NCBI GenBank assembly: GCA_020050835.1
Contig: JAGVKB010000150.1
Coordinates: 1-64,000, forward strand
Length of the DNA: 64,000 nt
Direction: 5' to 3'
DNA from: Candidatus Obscuribacterales bacterium
Lineage (GTDB): Bacteria; Cyanobacteriota; Vampirovibrionia; Obscuribacterales; Obscuribacteraceae
This document shows positions 12,701 through 19,366 of this stretch, piece after piece. The number at the start of each line of letters is the position of its first letter. Within the stretch, counting starts at the first letter, position 1. Under the pieces are notes generated by a model. It made no database searches and was not told the origin of the DNA. It saw only the letters and a list, made by a program, of their open reading frames with translations. The translations under genes were made by a program, and so were the position numbers.

Positions 12701-15700
12701 TCACATAGGCAAACGTCCCGGCCGAATTTACGGCAATGCCGTGAGGCTGGGACCCCACGCCCACCGTAGCCACAACTGAATTAGTGGAAGTATTTATCAC
12801 CGACACCGTGTTACTGCTGAAATTCGCAACATATGCAAACGTTCCAGCCTGATTAAAGGCAATCATTACCGGCTGGCTACCGACATTGATCGTCGCAGTG
12901 ACAGCGTTCGTCGCTGTGTTAACAACTGAAATCGTATTTGAGTTGTGGTTCGAGACGTAAGCAAAGGTACCTGCTGGATTGAGCGCTGCTGCCAACGGTC
13001 GAGCTCCCACTCCGATCGTGCTCAATAGTGAATTCACAGCTGTCACGTTTGCCCCGGACATGATACTCACTTCACGGCCCGAAATGTTGCCGCCAAAAGT
13101 GACTGTCGTCGGCTGGGTGGTCGCGCTCGGAATAAACGAATTGCCAGACGTTATGGCACCGGTCGAGTCGAATGTTATACCATTGCCGTTAGATGATGTG
13201 GGCTGCGCTGTCACAATTGTCACCTTGCCGGTACCAGCTGCAGCTCCACTGCCTCCGTTCGCATTGATTGCACCGACATTAATTGCTGAACTTATTGCAG
13301 GCGTATTGCTATTGACGGTTATGGAATTTGTAGTCGACCCACCAATTAAAATGACATTTCCATTGTTGCCGGTCCCGAATCCAGATGAGTTTATCGTGCT
13401 GCTTGCCGATAAATTTATCGATCCTCTGGATGCACCATTAGCATAAGCTACCATCGTAACGTCGCCGCCAGTCAAGTTGCTCGATGTTGAGTTGGCTTGA
13501 ATCTGCAGCTGCGGTGCGGTCGAAAAATCGATACTCCCTCCAGTGCTGGAAGCGCCGGTAATCGTAATGGCACCACTGAGAGCGTTGAAATTTGCCCCTG
13601 CAACCAGCGTGATATTCATTCCTTGACCGGCATTGTTTGCCGTGATTGCCGGCAGTCGCAAGTTCTGGTTCTGGATGTTTCCACCGGCAACAATTGCAAG
13701 CGAGTTGCCAGTCGCCGGTTGAAGACTGGCCGCTCCTATGGTTATCGATCCCGTTGTAGCGAGCGAACCAGCCAACGTCAGGGTGCCGGTAGTACTCACC
13801 AGTAGGTTACCGGTTGGGGTGGCCGACCTTCCCAGGGTGAGATTACCGAGTCCGGATAAGGTGGCTGTACCTGTGCCACCGGTGGAGGCAGTCAGGTTAG
13901 TGGCCGAAACGATACTGGCATCAATATTGCCATTTTGTGCCGGGATGGTCGAATTGAGCGAAACGATTGGAGCAATTATGCTTGGCAGTCGCAAAACTGA
14001 GACGTTGTTACTGCCATAGTTGGGGACATAGGCCGTCATATTGTTGCCTACAGTCCCGATGAAGTTGCCTTGAGAGTACGGGGTAGTTCCCGCATTCAGG
14101 GTGGCGACCACAGTGTTGGTTGACGTGTTAATCACAGATATCGTGTTGCTGGCAGAATTCGTGACATAAGCGTAAGTCCCAGTCGGGTTGACTGCTACTC
14201 CGAGCGGCTGGGTCCCAACAGGTATTGTGGCTGCCACCGTGTTTGTTGCGGTGTTGATGACTGATACCGTAGTGCCACCAAAGTTTGTGACATAGGCAGA
14301 CGATCCCGCCTGGTTTACAGCCACTCCAAACGGACTAGCTCCCACATTCACTGTGGCCACCACAGCATTAGCCGCTATATCTACTACTGATACGGTATTG
14401 CTATAGTAATTCGGAACATAGGCGTGTGTTCCTGCTGGATTCAGCGCTACTCCCACTGGACCAGCTCCCACACTCACTGTCGATATCACGGCATTAGTCG
14501 CTGTGTTAATCACCGCCAGAGAACCGGTACTGCCGCCATTATGAAGTGCAACATAGGCAAGCGTCCCTGCTGCGTTCACTGCCACTGCATATGGGTTCGC
14601 CCCCGCATTAACAGTGGCTACGACAGTGTTGCTTGCCGTGCTGATCACCGACACCGTGTTGCTACCATAATTCGGAACGTACACGAACGTCCCGGCTGGG
14701 TTGACTCCTAGTCCAAGCGGAGTGCTCCCAACGTTCACTGTAGCTACTACGGTATTGGTAGCCGTATTTATGACCGATACAGTACCGGCATTTTGATTGG
14801 CCACGTATGCAAAAGTACCGGCCGGAGTGACTACTGCTCCACGAGCACCAGCGCCCGCGGCAACCGTGGCGATCAAAGTGTTAACTGCAGTGATATTAGA
14901 GCCAGCCGTGACTTCGACTTGGTTGGCAGAAATATTACCGCCGAATGTCACTGCTGTCGGCTGGACGCTAGCGCCTGCAACGAATTTGTTTGGCGTGGGC
15001 TCTGCTATGTTGGCATCCAGTGAAGTAACGTTTCCGTTTGCATCGAAGGTGATGTTGTTTCCGTCTGACGTGGTCGGCTGAGCAGTTGCGATCGTAACCT
15101 TCCCGGTGCCGGCGGCCGTGCCAGTGCCTCCACTAGCATCAATAGCTCCCAAGTTGATCGCCGAAGTAATGCTTGGCGAATTGCCATTCACGGTAATCGT
15201 GTTCGTAGTCGAGCCGCCAATTAAGGTTACATTACCGTTGTTTCCAGCTCCGAAACCGGAACTGTTGATTGTGCTGGAAACCGGCAGATTGATGGTCCCC
15301 CCCGTGCTGCCATTGGCAAAAGCGACCATAGAGACATTGCCTCCACTCAAATCTCCGGAGGTGGAATTGGCGTTAATGGTCAAATTTGGACTGGCAGAGA
15401 AATCAATGTAGCCGCCAGTTGGGGCATTTGGATTAATTGTCACCGCCCCAGTGGACGGACTCCCTGCTGGCAGCAACGAAGCACAAGTTCCACAGCCGGT
15501 AGTAATGTTGGCCCCCGCGACAATCTGGATATCGTAACCTTGTCCCCCATTCCTGGCGGTGATTGAACTCAGTCCGGATGTGCTGGTTATGTTGCCTGTA
15601 GCCAGAATGGCCAACTTCTCACCGACTGAAATGTTGTTTGTAATACTAATATTTCCAATGTTGTAGTAGGTGGGATCTCCAGTTATCTCTATCGCTCCTA

Positions 15701-17237
15701 AACTGAGGGTCGGAGCTTGACTAAGAACATGAGCAATCGCTGCATAAGTGCTCAAAGAGCCGGTTATGTTTTGAACGTCCGCGTTAATTGCACCTTGTCC
15801 GGAAAAGAGATTTACTTGTTGAGCCGAGACATCTCCCCCACTTATGCTCAAATTAGCCGAACCGGCATAACCAGATGCGCGCACATTGATGTTGCCACCG
15901 GCAGCCTGCAAGCTCCCACCGCTGTTTTCGATAACCAAATCCTGCAAGCTTGTCGTGTTTATGCTCAGATTTCCACGTTCGCTAGATACTAGTCCTGAAT
16001 TGATTAATCTTCCTGATCTGGTGTATAGGCTTAGATCATTAACTGCCGATATCACTCCTGTTTGCTCATTCAGAATGCTGATAGCTGTCAGGTCAATACC
16101 CTTTGTTATTTGAGAGCCCGCGGTCAAACTTCCTGAACCGACGAGACTTCCAACCTGTGCAAGGGATGTAATCAGACCTGAATTAACAACGGACGAGGAG
16201 TCAATGTTCAACATCTGTTGAGCCACTATCTGCGCTCCCACGGAGTTTTGCAACTGAGCGGCGGCGTTAATCACAGCCGAGCCCGAGCTGAAGATACTCC
16301 CCTGATTAATGAGCGTGGAAGCACTTATTGCCAGATTGCCAGAACTTGAAATAGCACCCTGATTGATTAGGGAACCTGTCGCGGTCAAGGACAGATTCAG
16401 ATTGGGAGCGACATCAGTAAATCCCGGCAGGCCGCCTGAAGGCAGGTTTGTGGTTAGGAGCCCACCGGAAAGATTCTGAATGTTCATCGCCTGAAACGCT
16501 GCAGTGGAGGCCTGCGTACCGGTGGACAACCCAAAAATGGCACCTGAATTGACGAGATTTCCGGTCAGATTCAAGGCTCCGCTTGTAGCAAAATCACGAA
16601 CTGCAGTCACACCGGCAGGCACAACCAGGTCTGAGACGTACTGGCTGAATTTCGGGCCCATACTAAACGAGCCACCGACAGCGTTGCCGGCTGCACCTAG
16701 CTCGATCAGCTGCTCGCCGGTTCTAGCAACCTGGAATATAGCCAGACGCTCGGCAGGTGTAACCAGGTCTGCACCGGTAATGCTCCGCTGACTACCGCCG
16801 ACATTGATGTTCACCGGACTGTTCTGTACTAGATTGCCGGGCGAGAGGTTTCTAGTTGTCGAGGTCAGGTCTAGATTAACTGGTGATGGTTGGACTGTGG
16901 CAGGGAGGGATGCGGCGGGGAGAGTTGCAGCAGGGGGGACTGTGGACGGCAGAGCTGTGCCAGGCAGAGCTGTGGCAGGCAGATTGGTGGTAGTCAGAGT
17001 CGTGGCGGGCAGGGCGCCGGTGCTGGCATCGAGCAACTGCGGCGAGCCACCGGCAAAGGTTTGAGTGACTGACTCAATCGGCTGAGTCGAGGTTATTGGA
17101 CTGGTGACGCTGGCGGTTTCAGGCAGAGCGACCTGGGCTAACACCTGCGGGGAGAAAACCAACTGAAGGCACAAAAAAAGACACAAAAGTCCCTTCCGTC
17201 TCACCGGATCTGCCCCCCGGATGACTTGTCGACTCAA
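711..17237 (-). CDS. Giant secreted repeat protein (adhesin-like), three YVTN propellers plus Gly-rich repeats
   Basis: 5,508 codons read up to a TAG at 711-713. The N-terminus has an Arg-rich start, a hydrophobic stretch and a V-L-A cleavage site, so it should be exported. Residues about 100-750 are Ser/Thr/Asn/Gly-rich beta-helix-like sequence, as in filamentous-haemagglutinin-type adhesins. Three blocks of YVTN repeats follow at about residues 781-1090, 1399-1702 and 2052-2355. From about residue 2600 there are seven long Gly/Ser-rich units, each with an R-S-(Y/F)-G-G-(N/S)-(S/P) motif and Gly runs. No transporter partner, anchor or autotransporter domain is visible. The longest start is TTG at 17237 without a clear ribosome site; a GTG at 17204 follows a G-run and directly gives an R-R-K signal peptide, so it may be the true start. 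Function as a surface adhesin or matrix protein is inference. Plus-strand open frames over this gene are Pro-rich shadows. Confidence 0.85.
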   Translation of the reverse strand: MSRQVIRGADPVRRKGLLCLFLCLQLVFSPQVLAQVALPETASVTSPITSTQPIESVTQTFAGGSPQLLDASTGALPATTLTTTNLPATALPGTALPSTVPPAATLPAASLPATVQPSPVNLDLTSTTRNLSPGNLVQNSPVNINVGGSQRSITGADLVTPAERLAIFQVARTGEQLIELGAAGNAVGGSFSMGPKFSQYVSDLVVPAGVTAVRDFATSGALNLTGNLVNSGAIFGLSTGTQASTAAFQAMNIQNLSGGLLTTNLPSGGLPGFTDVAPNLNLSLTATGSLINQGAISSSGNLAISASTLINQGSIFSSGSAVINAAAQLQNSVGAQIVAQQMLNIDSSSVVNSGLITSLAQVGSLVGSGSLTAGSQITKGIDLTAISILNEQTGVISAVNDLSLYTRSGRLINSGLVSSERGNLSINTTSLQDLVIENSGGSLQAAGGNINVRASGYAGSANLSISGGDVSAQQVNLFSGQGAINADVQNITGSLSTYAAIAHVLSQAPTLSLGAIEITGDPTYYNIGNISITNNISVGEKLAILATGNITSTSGLSSITARNGGQGYDIQIVAGANITTGCGTCASLLPAGSPSTGAVTINPNAPTGGYIDFSASPNLTINANSTSGDLSGGNVSMVAFANGSTGGTINLPVSSTINSSGFGAGNNGNVTLIGGSTTNTITVNGNSPSITSAINLGAIDASGGTGTAAGTGKVTIATAQPTTSDGNNITFDANGNVTSLDANIAEPTPNKFVAGASVQPTAVTFGGNISANQVEVTAGSNITAVNTLIATVAAGAGARGAVVTPAGTFAYVANQNAGTVSVINTATNTVVATVNVGSTPLGLGVNPAGTFVYVPNYGSNTVSVISTASNTVVATVNAGANPYAVAVNAAGTLAYVALHNGGSTGSLAVINTATNAVISTVSVGAGPVGVALNPAGTHAYVPNYYSNTVSVVDIAANAVVATVNVGASPFGVAVNQAGSSAYVTNFGGTTVSVINTATNTVAATIPVGTQPLGVAVNPTGTYAYVTNSASNTISVINTSTNTVVATLNAGTTPYSQGNFIGTVGNNMTAYVPNYGSNNVSVLRLPSIIAPIVSLNSTIPAQNGNIDASIVSATNLTASTGGTGTATLSGLGNLTLGRSATPTGNLLVSTTGTLTLAGSLATTGSITIGAASLQPATGNSLAIVAGGNIQNQNLRLPAITANNAGQGMNITLVAGANFNALSGAITITGASSTGGSIDFSTAPQLQIQANSTSSNLTGGDVTMVAYANGASRGSINLSASSTINSSGFGTGNNGNVILIGGSTTNSITVNSNTPAISSAINVGAINANGGSGAAAGTGKVTIVTAQPTSSNGNGITFDSTGAITSGNSFIPSATTQPTTVTFGGNISGREVSIMSGANVTAVNSLLSTIGVGARPLAAALNPAGTFAYVSNHNSNTISVVNTATNAVTATINVGSQPVMIAFNQAGTFAYVANFSSNTVSVINTSTNSVVATVGVGSQPHGIAVNSAGTFAYVTNYNSSTVSVINTATNSVVATVPVGAQPHGVAVNPSGTLVYVPNYGSGTVSIINAATNTVVGSVTTPSPLMVAFSPTGDFAYVTNHVGAGTVSVINTATSTIIATIGVGGNPAGIAVDPTGTRAYVSNTLSHTVSIINLATNTLQSTMNAGNTPYSYGNVFGIVGNSMTGYFANSNSNNVSVVRMPSIIAPTISLNSMVSAQNGMIDVSLFGVNNLSTSTGGTGTGTISVVGSLTLGPSSVGGGNLYVGATGSLALSGPISRVGSLTLVANGPLTVDGSLSTTGSVSLLSNGSLTLGGPLSATGVIRLGGNTLQSVAGKSLVAVAGGSLVGQRLQSITANNSGQGMNIALIAGANFSVSGDLLTVNGASSTGGLIDFSSLAQLQLQSNSTTGNLNGGNITMAAFGNGGVGGSINLSSTSTINSSGFGVGNNGNVTLVGGSTTNPITVNGNSPSISSAINIGTINANGGTGTSSGTGRVTVATAQPGTSDNNGITFDGTGAVTSGNSFSASATVQPTAITFSGNISANEVSLIAGSNVTAVHSLLTTIGVGAQPLAAALNPAGTFAYISNHNSNTVSVVNTATNAVVATINVGSQPVMVAFNPAGTFAYVANFNSNNVSVIDTSTNAVVATVSVGAQPHGIAVNSAGTFAYVVNYNGASMSVISTATNTVVATVPVGSLPHGIAVNPAGTLVYVPNYGSSTVSIVNTATNMVVATVNTPSPLMVAFSPTGDFAYVTNHIGAGTVSVINTATNAVVSTFGVGGNPAGIAVDPTGTRAYVSNTLSHTVSIINLATNTVVSTMNAGTTPYSYGNVFGVVGSTFTGYFPNYGSNNVSVIRMPTIIAPVVSVNSAIPAQNGNINVTVVATDNLSVTTSGNGNATIAGIGNLGLTPPTLGTGKFTAAATGALTLSGSNLQLSSNSALRGASVTVSGLAGADLALTNAGSLRALAGNVNVASSAGYNLMVSGGGSISAQSGAIILTSPTSNVQFNGDQTFASPVTMSAGSGSVVFGNGVSVTGASSLNIQSPTLSLASGSTVSFTSISGNPSSIVNNGSLTTAGALSLSTSSALSLSGTGQMVAGAGIALTGASIQSGSIVTSGAGISLTATASTITTGSLDSSRPSGSGGSITVSAPGAINIGGYLRSFGGSPGTAFSVGGSGGAISVSSSNGGVSIGGEINSAGGGGSSGASGSNGGAGGAAGSITVAAGGVVSISGPVLAAGGGGGGAPGVSPFPSGGGGGSFGVAWSGGSQSGGGFTTSANAFGVGAPPNTAGAISGGAGGNVGSAGTNSSGFTGGAAGAMGAVSVTGSSVAINGNIGSFFVAGTNGFNGLLSGSPYLNDSVLGGDISIRATGASGSVSISGAVASIGTASIGTTVSLIGPTSLSGLDNSRFATISIPALSTLSNVFLNNISSSTVNIQSTQPTNFGAITNFYSSSLLFSSTSSIAFASDITVSASSISLTSSAGSITTANIKTSGGSVTLSTPSSTISVGGYVDTSSATGSGGAINISALGNISTAASSAGYIRSYGGSPGMAFSAGGAGGGISLASTTGAISVGGEINASGGGGSSGASGANAGAGGAAGGITLSAAGAVSISGPALAAGGGGGGAPGASPNPAGGGGGSFGVAGLSGSQAGGGFTTSVPAFGVGAPPNTAGAVSGGAGGNVGMAGANSSAFSGGAAGAMGAISISGSSVSISSNIGSFFATGDNGFLGSEAGSPYANNSVFGGDITISSTSPTGSVSVAGAIASVGTALANSTVTVTGPATFSGFDNSSRASFNVQNFAPVCCNLSLTNISSAAFNLQFAQSVTIGAFTNVSSTSFSLTSAGSITLSSDVSMSGGSLSLTSYAGNTITTGSINTDGGSLTLSAPNSSVIIGGHIDTSSASGNGGAITITALNNISTASSPDGYIRSFGGNSGVAFASGGLGGAVSVTSTNGTISVGGDINASGGGGSSGGSGASAGAGGGAGAISLAAAGNINTGSLRAFGGGGGGSNASAGGAGGDGAAISVNSSLGNVNIDGEINSSGGGGGGGATTAGPAGGSAGNINVSAGSTNVVVAGPILASGGGGGNGGTAAAGGFGGGGFGGGGGGGGGTASGGGGGGGFWGGGGGGTAGGSGGGAASFGFGGTGGGANGTSGSGGAGAGGAAGAFGSAGTGGAGPIGAMGSGGAVRLNAVAVAVNGTVGTELGFSGSYADQSINALGAGGSISVSGTVGSTVYDSNADYLSTDKTVSAVMGLQTAFQVGAGSNPVPNGSGTYGSVQAGSSITINAVSAGTLVSSGAYGVTGTSQLVVKEGASNITLSHGQLLTPAEWVAAIQSATGAQTLLLTSNGSASGGNLAIGSLNLPGAGFSTLVIPAGVTATVSVPTLNVTGSVSVNSTGTLSFASSGTLASNNVAVAGTISAQGANSVLTISSHSGSGLTVSDGGLISAAGGINLTALAAALTLGGNLTFSGPVSVTASSGSVVVDNGLSITGTSSLHIQSPTLTVGTGSSLSFASIAGNSSNIVNNGTISASGLVSFSTSQALTVSGSQQITGGTGISLTGSSIQTNNIVNPGGAITLAATTGGISTGSLNSSKSTGAGGAIIIAAPGDINIGGFIRSYGGNSGVAGAAGGGGGAVSFTVGSLGSGSISVSGEINTSGGGGSGAAACCAPGGAGGNAGAVSLFAIGQVSVVGPVLAAGGGGGGGGFLSCGACSGGGGGGSFGIGGAAGTGASGGGTNGTAGGGFTSGVFGAGGAGGTGAGAGGRAGQAGSTGNLSLGGAAGAMGTVSIIGSSVEIQNSVSTFFGGSGFTSSPFASNAIYGGSVTIQATASNGNVAVQGAVGSVSGPVNLISSTTVGFVGLSNSSGVNLSFSNFLAPCTGCTFSFVGNTNSSVNISNLTSLTSVNASNNVSSSVALQTSQALSLTGTGNQSTSITLASGGSAITAGSLQTGGGALSLTASAGTISVGSIDTSSYTASGGGLSLSAQGSISTGFLRSYGGNSGALGSAGGAGGAVLVQVTGGAGTVLVGGDINSSGGGGSGGASPTGVGGQGGDAGTITVTAPGTVTISGPVLAAGGGGGAGAFNCCTSGGGGGSFGVGGAGGVSGGGFTSGTFGLGGTGAPAGGNVGFAGANSSSSGGAAGTMGAITLTGSSVQVSGSTGSTFSGSGFTGSPYKNVVVYGGDLNVEATGAGGSVVLQGTVGSINGTISLVSPTSVALAGVERSVGTSLALTNYLPCSGCSISIADNTATTVSLVSTQALNLSTLTGNLTTNISLNSSGGSITAGTIQTGGGNLSLTFGAGSLTAGMIDTSSSTASGGNITILTIAGGSITTGALRSYGGNSGALGSAGGAGGQIALFSLGGLGNVTVNGEINSSGGGGSGGASPSGAGGAGGNAGGIGITTGGAIEIVGPVLAAGGGGGGGASSSGSFAGNGGGSFGIGGFGNVNGGSLTFGTFGAGASGGSGGAGGNVGLAGANSSGTGGAAGSMGTINLGGSSLQVSNSVGTFFTGAGFTGSSYKNSALAGGSVSVQAAGGDINIRGTVTAVNGTLSMSSPTTTAFMGLENSAGVSLVVSNFALCSNCALQVNSNNNSSLNLQASQSLSIGGLTGNTNTNVVLASSGGSITSSRVQALQTGGGALLLSAVSGSIAVGAVDTSSSSGSGGDISLSAFGEVTTGYLRSYGGNSQVLGASGGHGGAVTAQITGSSGNMLIHGDINTSGGGGSGGSYPSGAGGAGGNAGSITVAAPGVLTISGPVLAGGGGGGGGAAGSGNFVGNGGGSFGIGGFGNVSGGGFTAGVFGTGGSGGGGGAGGNVGVAGANSSGLGGAAGAMGLISLSGSSVAVNSKVDSFFSGSGFSSSTFKDAAVYGGEIAIQATGGTGDLKVLGSVTANGGSLTLNSPTTIWLLSQVNSFANTSGMVTTTNVITSTNDVVLSGSLNTSGGSLAVIAGRSIFGAQGTGTTINTTGSGASGSVHVLSGAQFSTSGNTTVSGASGNPGSIWGINSITTSGTGSGAGGTIRLAAFNG
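1150..9380 (-). repeat. Seven long Gly/Ser-rich repeat units
   Basis: Units begin near 9370, 8230, 7085, 5010, 3870, 2860 and 1820 (reading leftwards on the minus strand); an eighth begins near 690 beyond the TAG. Each carries in order a (D/N)-(T/S)-S motif, R-S-(Y/F)-G-G, G-G-G-G-S, P-x-L-A-x-G-G-G-G, G-G-A-A-G-x-M-G and a short S-P-Y/F segment. Several units also carry adjacent or CxxC cysteine pairs at comparable places. The composition resembles PE_PGRS-like or beta-helical surface proteins, without evidence of homology. Confidence 0.8.
10172..11080 (-). repeat. YVTN beta-propeller block 3 (seven blades)
   Basis: Third set of seven YVTN repeats, very similar to block 2 including the flanking Gly/Ser-rich spacers. 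The whole spacer-plus-propeller module (about 1.9 kb) appears to have been tandemly duplicated inside the gene. Confidence 0.9.
12130..13041 (-). repeat. YVTN beta-propeller block 2 (seven blades)
   Basis: Second set of seven YVTN repeats in the giant protein. The blade order matches block 3 closely: both have an H-N-S-N first blade, a T-P-S-P-L-M-V-A-F-S-P-T-G turn after blade four and an S-H-T-V-S-I-I sixth blade. Blocks 2 and 3 are therefore a more recent duplication of each other than of block 1. Confidence 0.9.
13966..14893 (-). repeat. YVTN beta-propeller block 1 (seven blades)
   Basis: Within the giant protein, seven repeats of about 42 residues follow the pattern A-Y-V-x-N-x(4)-T-V-S-V-I-N-T-x-T-N-x-V-V-A-T-V-x-V-G-x-x-P-x-G-V-A-V-N-P-A-G-T. 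Each matches a YVTN-family blade. Seven units predict one closed propeller. The block is followed by a P-S-I-I-A-P linker that recurs after the other two blocks. Confidence 0.9.
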
Positions 17238-17867
17238 ATGACTATGAAATTGCGTTCAAATGACGACTGCACAATCATCAAGAACGGACGAAACAGCGCT
17301 CCCCAAATCCAACACCCCTCTGTTGCTTTTATATACCCAACCAGAAGAGATGTTAAGCATGATCTATTACCTATATAAATAAGATCATCCAATAAAGTAA
17401 CTTGTTAGCTTTCTACATTTTCTAATTCGAAATATAGACTCTGACTGATTAAAAAACCAGCTATCTTGTTAACAGTCAAGAGTCTGTCAGCTTGATTCAG
17501 GGTGTTTTACGCATCAACTGCTTCTACGAAAGAGCGATCGCTCATGGCGACAGGTTAGGATGTGACACCAGATAGCCCAGCTTGGCGGCAAATCCAGTGG
17601 GTCTAGAACCCATGCTCCGACCAGTGCTTGCCGGATGATATCGCCAGCGGTGACAGGTACGAGACAGTGCCACTATTAGCAGTATCGCATCATCACGCCA
17701 GCGCGGGAGAGGGAGGGGTCGCGGAACCATGGTAAAATCTGGTGTTGCCGAGTTGACGAAGCCAGCACTTTCGCTGCGTATGATTTTGGCAGCCAGTCCA
17801 CACCTAAGCAGACAGGACACAACTCCCGCAAACAGCCACCACCATCGATGTCACCACACGCAATCGG
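17238..17867. other. Gene-free 630 bp between tyrS and the giant protein gene
   Basis: The right half (17542-17820) holds an Arg-rich minus-strand open frame with no ribosome site that resembles no known protein; I regard it as chance. The left part (about 17320-17480) is strikingly AT-rich and probably carries the promoter of the giant gene. On the minus strand a TATATA element near 17330 and a TTGACT near 17480 are possible promoter parts, but no well-spaced pair stands out. A HIP1 octamer GCGATCGC lies near 17535. Confidence 0.5.
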
Positions 17868-19118
17868 TCAGGCGCCGACAAGCTTCACGAACTTTCGCCG
17901 GCCAACCTGCAAGACCATTCCGTCTGCACCGGGAACACCAACTTCAAAGTTAGGATCCTTCGCTTGCTGCCCATCGAGCCGAACCCCTCCTTCCTGAACA
18001 AGTCGCTTCGCTTCGCTCGAGCTGCTCGCCAGCTTAGCTTCCAGGATCAAGCGAAACAGCTGCATCGGGGCCTTCACCACCTGCAGTGGCATTTCCTCCG
18101 GGGCGAGCCGCTGGCTATGAACTCTCTTCCACTCCTCAAGCGCTCTATCAGCGAAGCTTTCTCCGTGATACTGCATGACCACCTGCCGAGCCAGCTCTTC
18201 CTTGGCGTCTTTGGGATTGCCTCCGAGTTCCAGCGCAGATTTGATCTGGTCTATCTCAGCACCGCTCAAGGTAGTGGTTAGCTCGAAGTACTTCAGGATC
18301 AATTCATCGGGAATGCGCATGCACTTGCCGAACATATCGTCCGGTGCGTCTTTCAAACCGATGTAATTATTGTAGGACTTGGACATTTTCTGAATGCCGT
18401 CAGTACCTTCCAGCAGCGGCAAAAGGAGAGCCAACTGCTGTTCTAAACCGTAATGCGGTTGCAGCTCGCGTCCTTGCAGAATGTTAAAGCGTTGATCGGT
18501 GCCACCAAGCTCGACATCAGCTTTGATCGCCACTGAATCGTATCCTTGCGCCAGCGGATAGAACAGTTCATGCAGCCCGATTGGCAGCTGCTTCTCCAGC
18601 CGATCTCCAAATGCTTCCTTCGCCAGCAATTGATTGACCGTCACCAGACTGGCGAGCTTGAGAACATCATTCAAGGTCATTGGGCTGAGCCAATCCGCAT
18701 TGTTTACTACTTCTGTCTTACTCATGTCCAGAATGATTCCCATCTGGTTCAGATAAGTTTCGGCGTTGGCATCCACCTGTTCTCTCGTCAGCGGAGGACG
18801 TGTGGAGTTGCGACCGGACGGGTCTCCAATTTGGGCGGTAAATCCGCCAATGATCAAAACAATTTGGTGACCGAACTCTTGAAACCGTCTCAGCTTTCGA
18901 AATACGACCGCGTGCCCCAGGTGGAGATCGGTCGAGGTTGGATCGACTCCAAGTTTCACTCGCAGTACGCGCCCAGCTTTTCTCGCGGACTGTATCTTTC
19001 GCGCCAGTCCGGTCGGTCCTTCCGGTAATATCTCAGCCCCTCTTGACAGTTCTTGCGCTTCATCCAAGATATCCTGGGTGACAGGCTCAATTTCGGTCTC
19101 AACCTTTGGCTGCGTCAT
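17868..19118 (-). CDS. tyrS: Tyrosyl-tRNA synthetase
   Basis: Charges tRNA-Tyr with tyrosine in the cytoplasm. The 416-residue protein has a class I Rossmann domain with an H-L-G-H signature at residues 66-69 (after G-V-D-P-T-S-T-D-L) and K-M-S-K-S at 244-248, then an S4-like RNA-binding domain at the C-terminus from about residue 350. The V-D-P-T version of the N-terminal motif and the overall length fit the TyrRS type found in Thermus and many other bacteria. It is divergently arranged with leuS across a 248 bp gap, so two aminoacyl-tRNA synthetases share an upstream region. No T-box leader was recognised there. Confidence 0.96.
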   Translation of the reverse strand: MTQPKVETEIEPVTQDILDEAQELSRGAEILPEGPTGLARKIQSARKAGRVLRVKLGVDPTSTDLHLGHAVVFRKLRRFQEFGHQIVLIIGGFTAQIGDPSGRNSTRPPLTREQVDANAETYLNQMGIILDMSKTEVVNNADWLSPMTLNDVLKLASLVTVNQLLAKEAFGDRLEKQLPIGLHELFYPLAQGYDSVAIKADVELGGTDQRFNILQGRELQPHYGLEQQLALLLPLLEGTDGIQKMSKSYNNYIGLKDAPDDMFGKCMRIPDELILKYFELTTTLSGAEIDQIKSALELGGNPKDAKEELARQVVMQYHGESFADRALEEWKRVHSQRLAPEEMPLQVVKAPMQLFRLILEAKLASSSSEAKRLVQEGGVRLDGQQAKDPNFEVGVPGADGMVLQVGRRKFVKLVGA

Positions 19119-19366
19119 GATTCGGTCTCTTATTCAAAATGCATTACACCCTGCGGATTACCATCGGCATGAGAATGCCCTGCATCACCCGGACTAGTTA
19201 ACGGTAAACCCCACCGATGCCACGCTGTTGCGAGCAGTTCAGACCAGCAGGCCCAGCGCAGCAAACAGCTAAGAATCTTAGCATGGAACGGTATATTGCT
19301 TGCCCCACAAATAGCGCTGGGCTAAGATCACTTCTCGGCGCGTTTTGCAGGAGGCGGTGTTAGTCG

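Noticed and set aside
10172-14893. Regular repeats that could suggest a CRISPR or tandem array
   Set aside because: The period is about 126 bases, units are degenerate, and they translate as YVTN blades in one long frame.
115-15411. Many Pro/Ala-rich plus-strand open frames over the first 15 kb
   Set aside because: They are the complements of Gly/Ser/Thr-rich codons of the giant minus-strand gene, with no ribosome sites and no family resemblance.
17542-17820. 92-codon minus-strand open frame upstream of the giant gene
   Set aside because: No ribosome site, Arg-rich, no resemblance to any protein.
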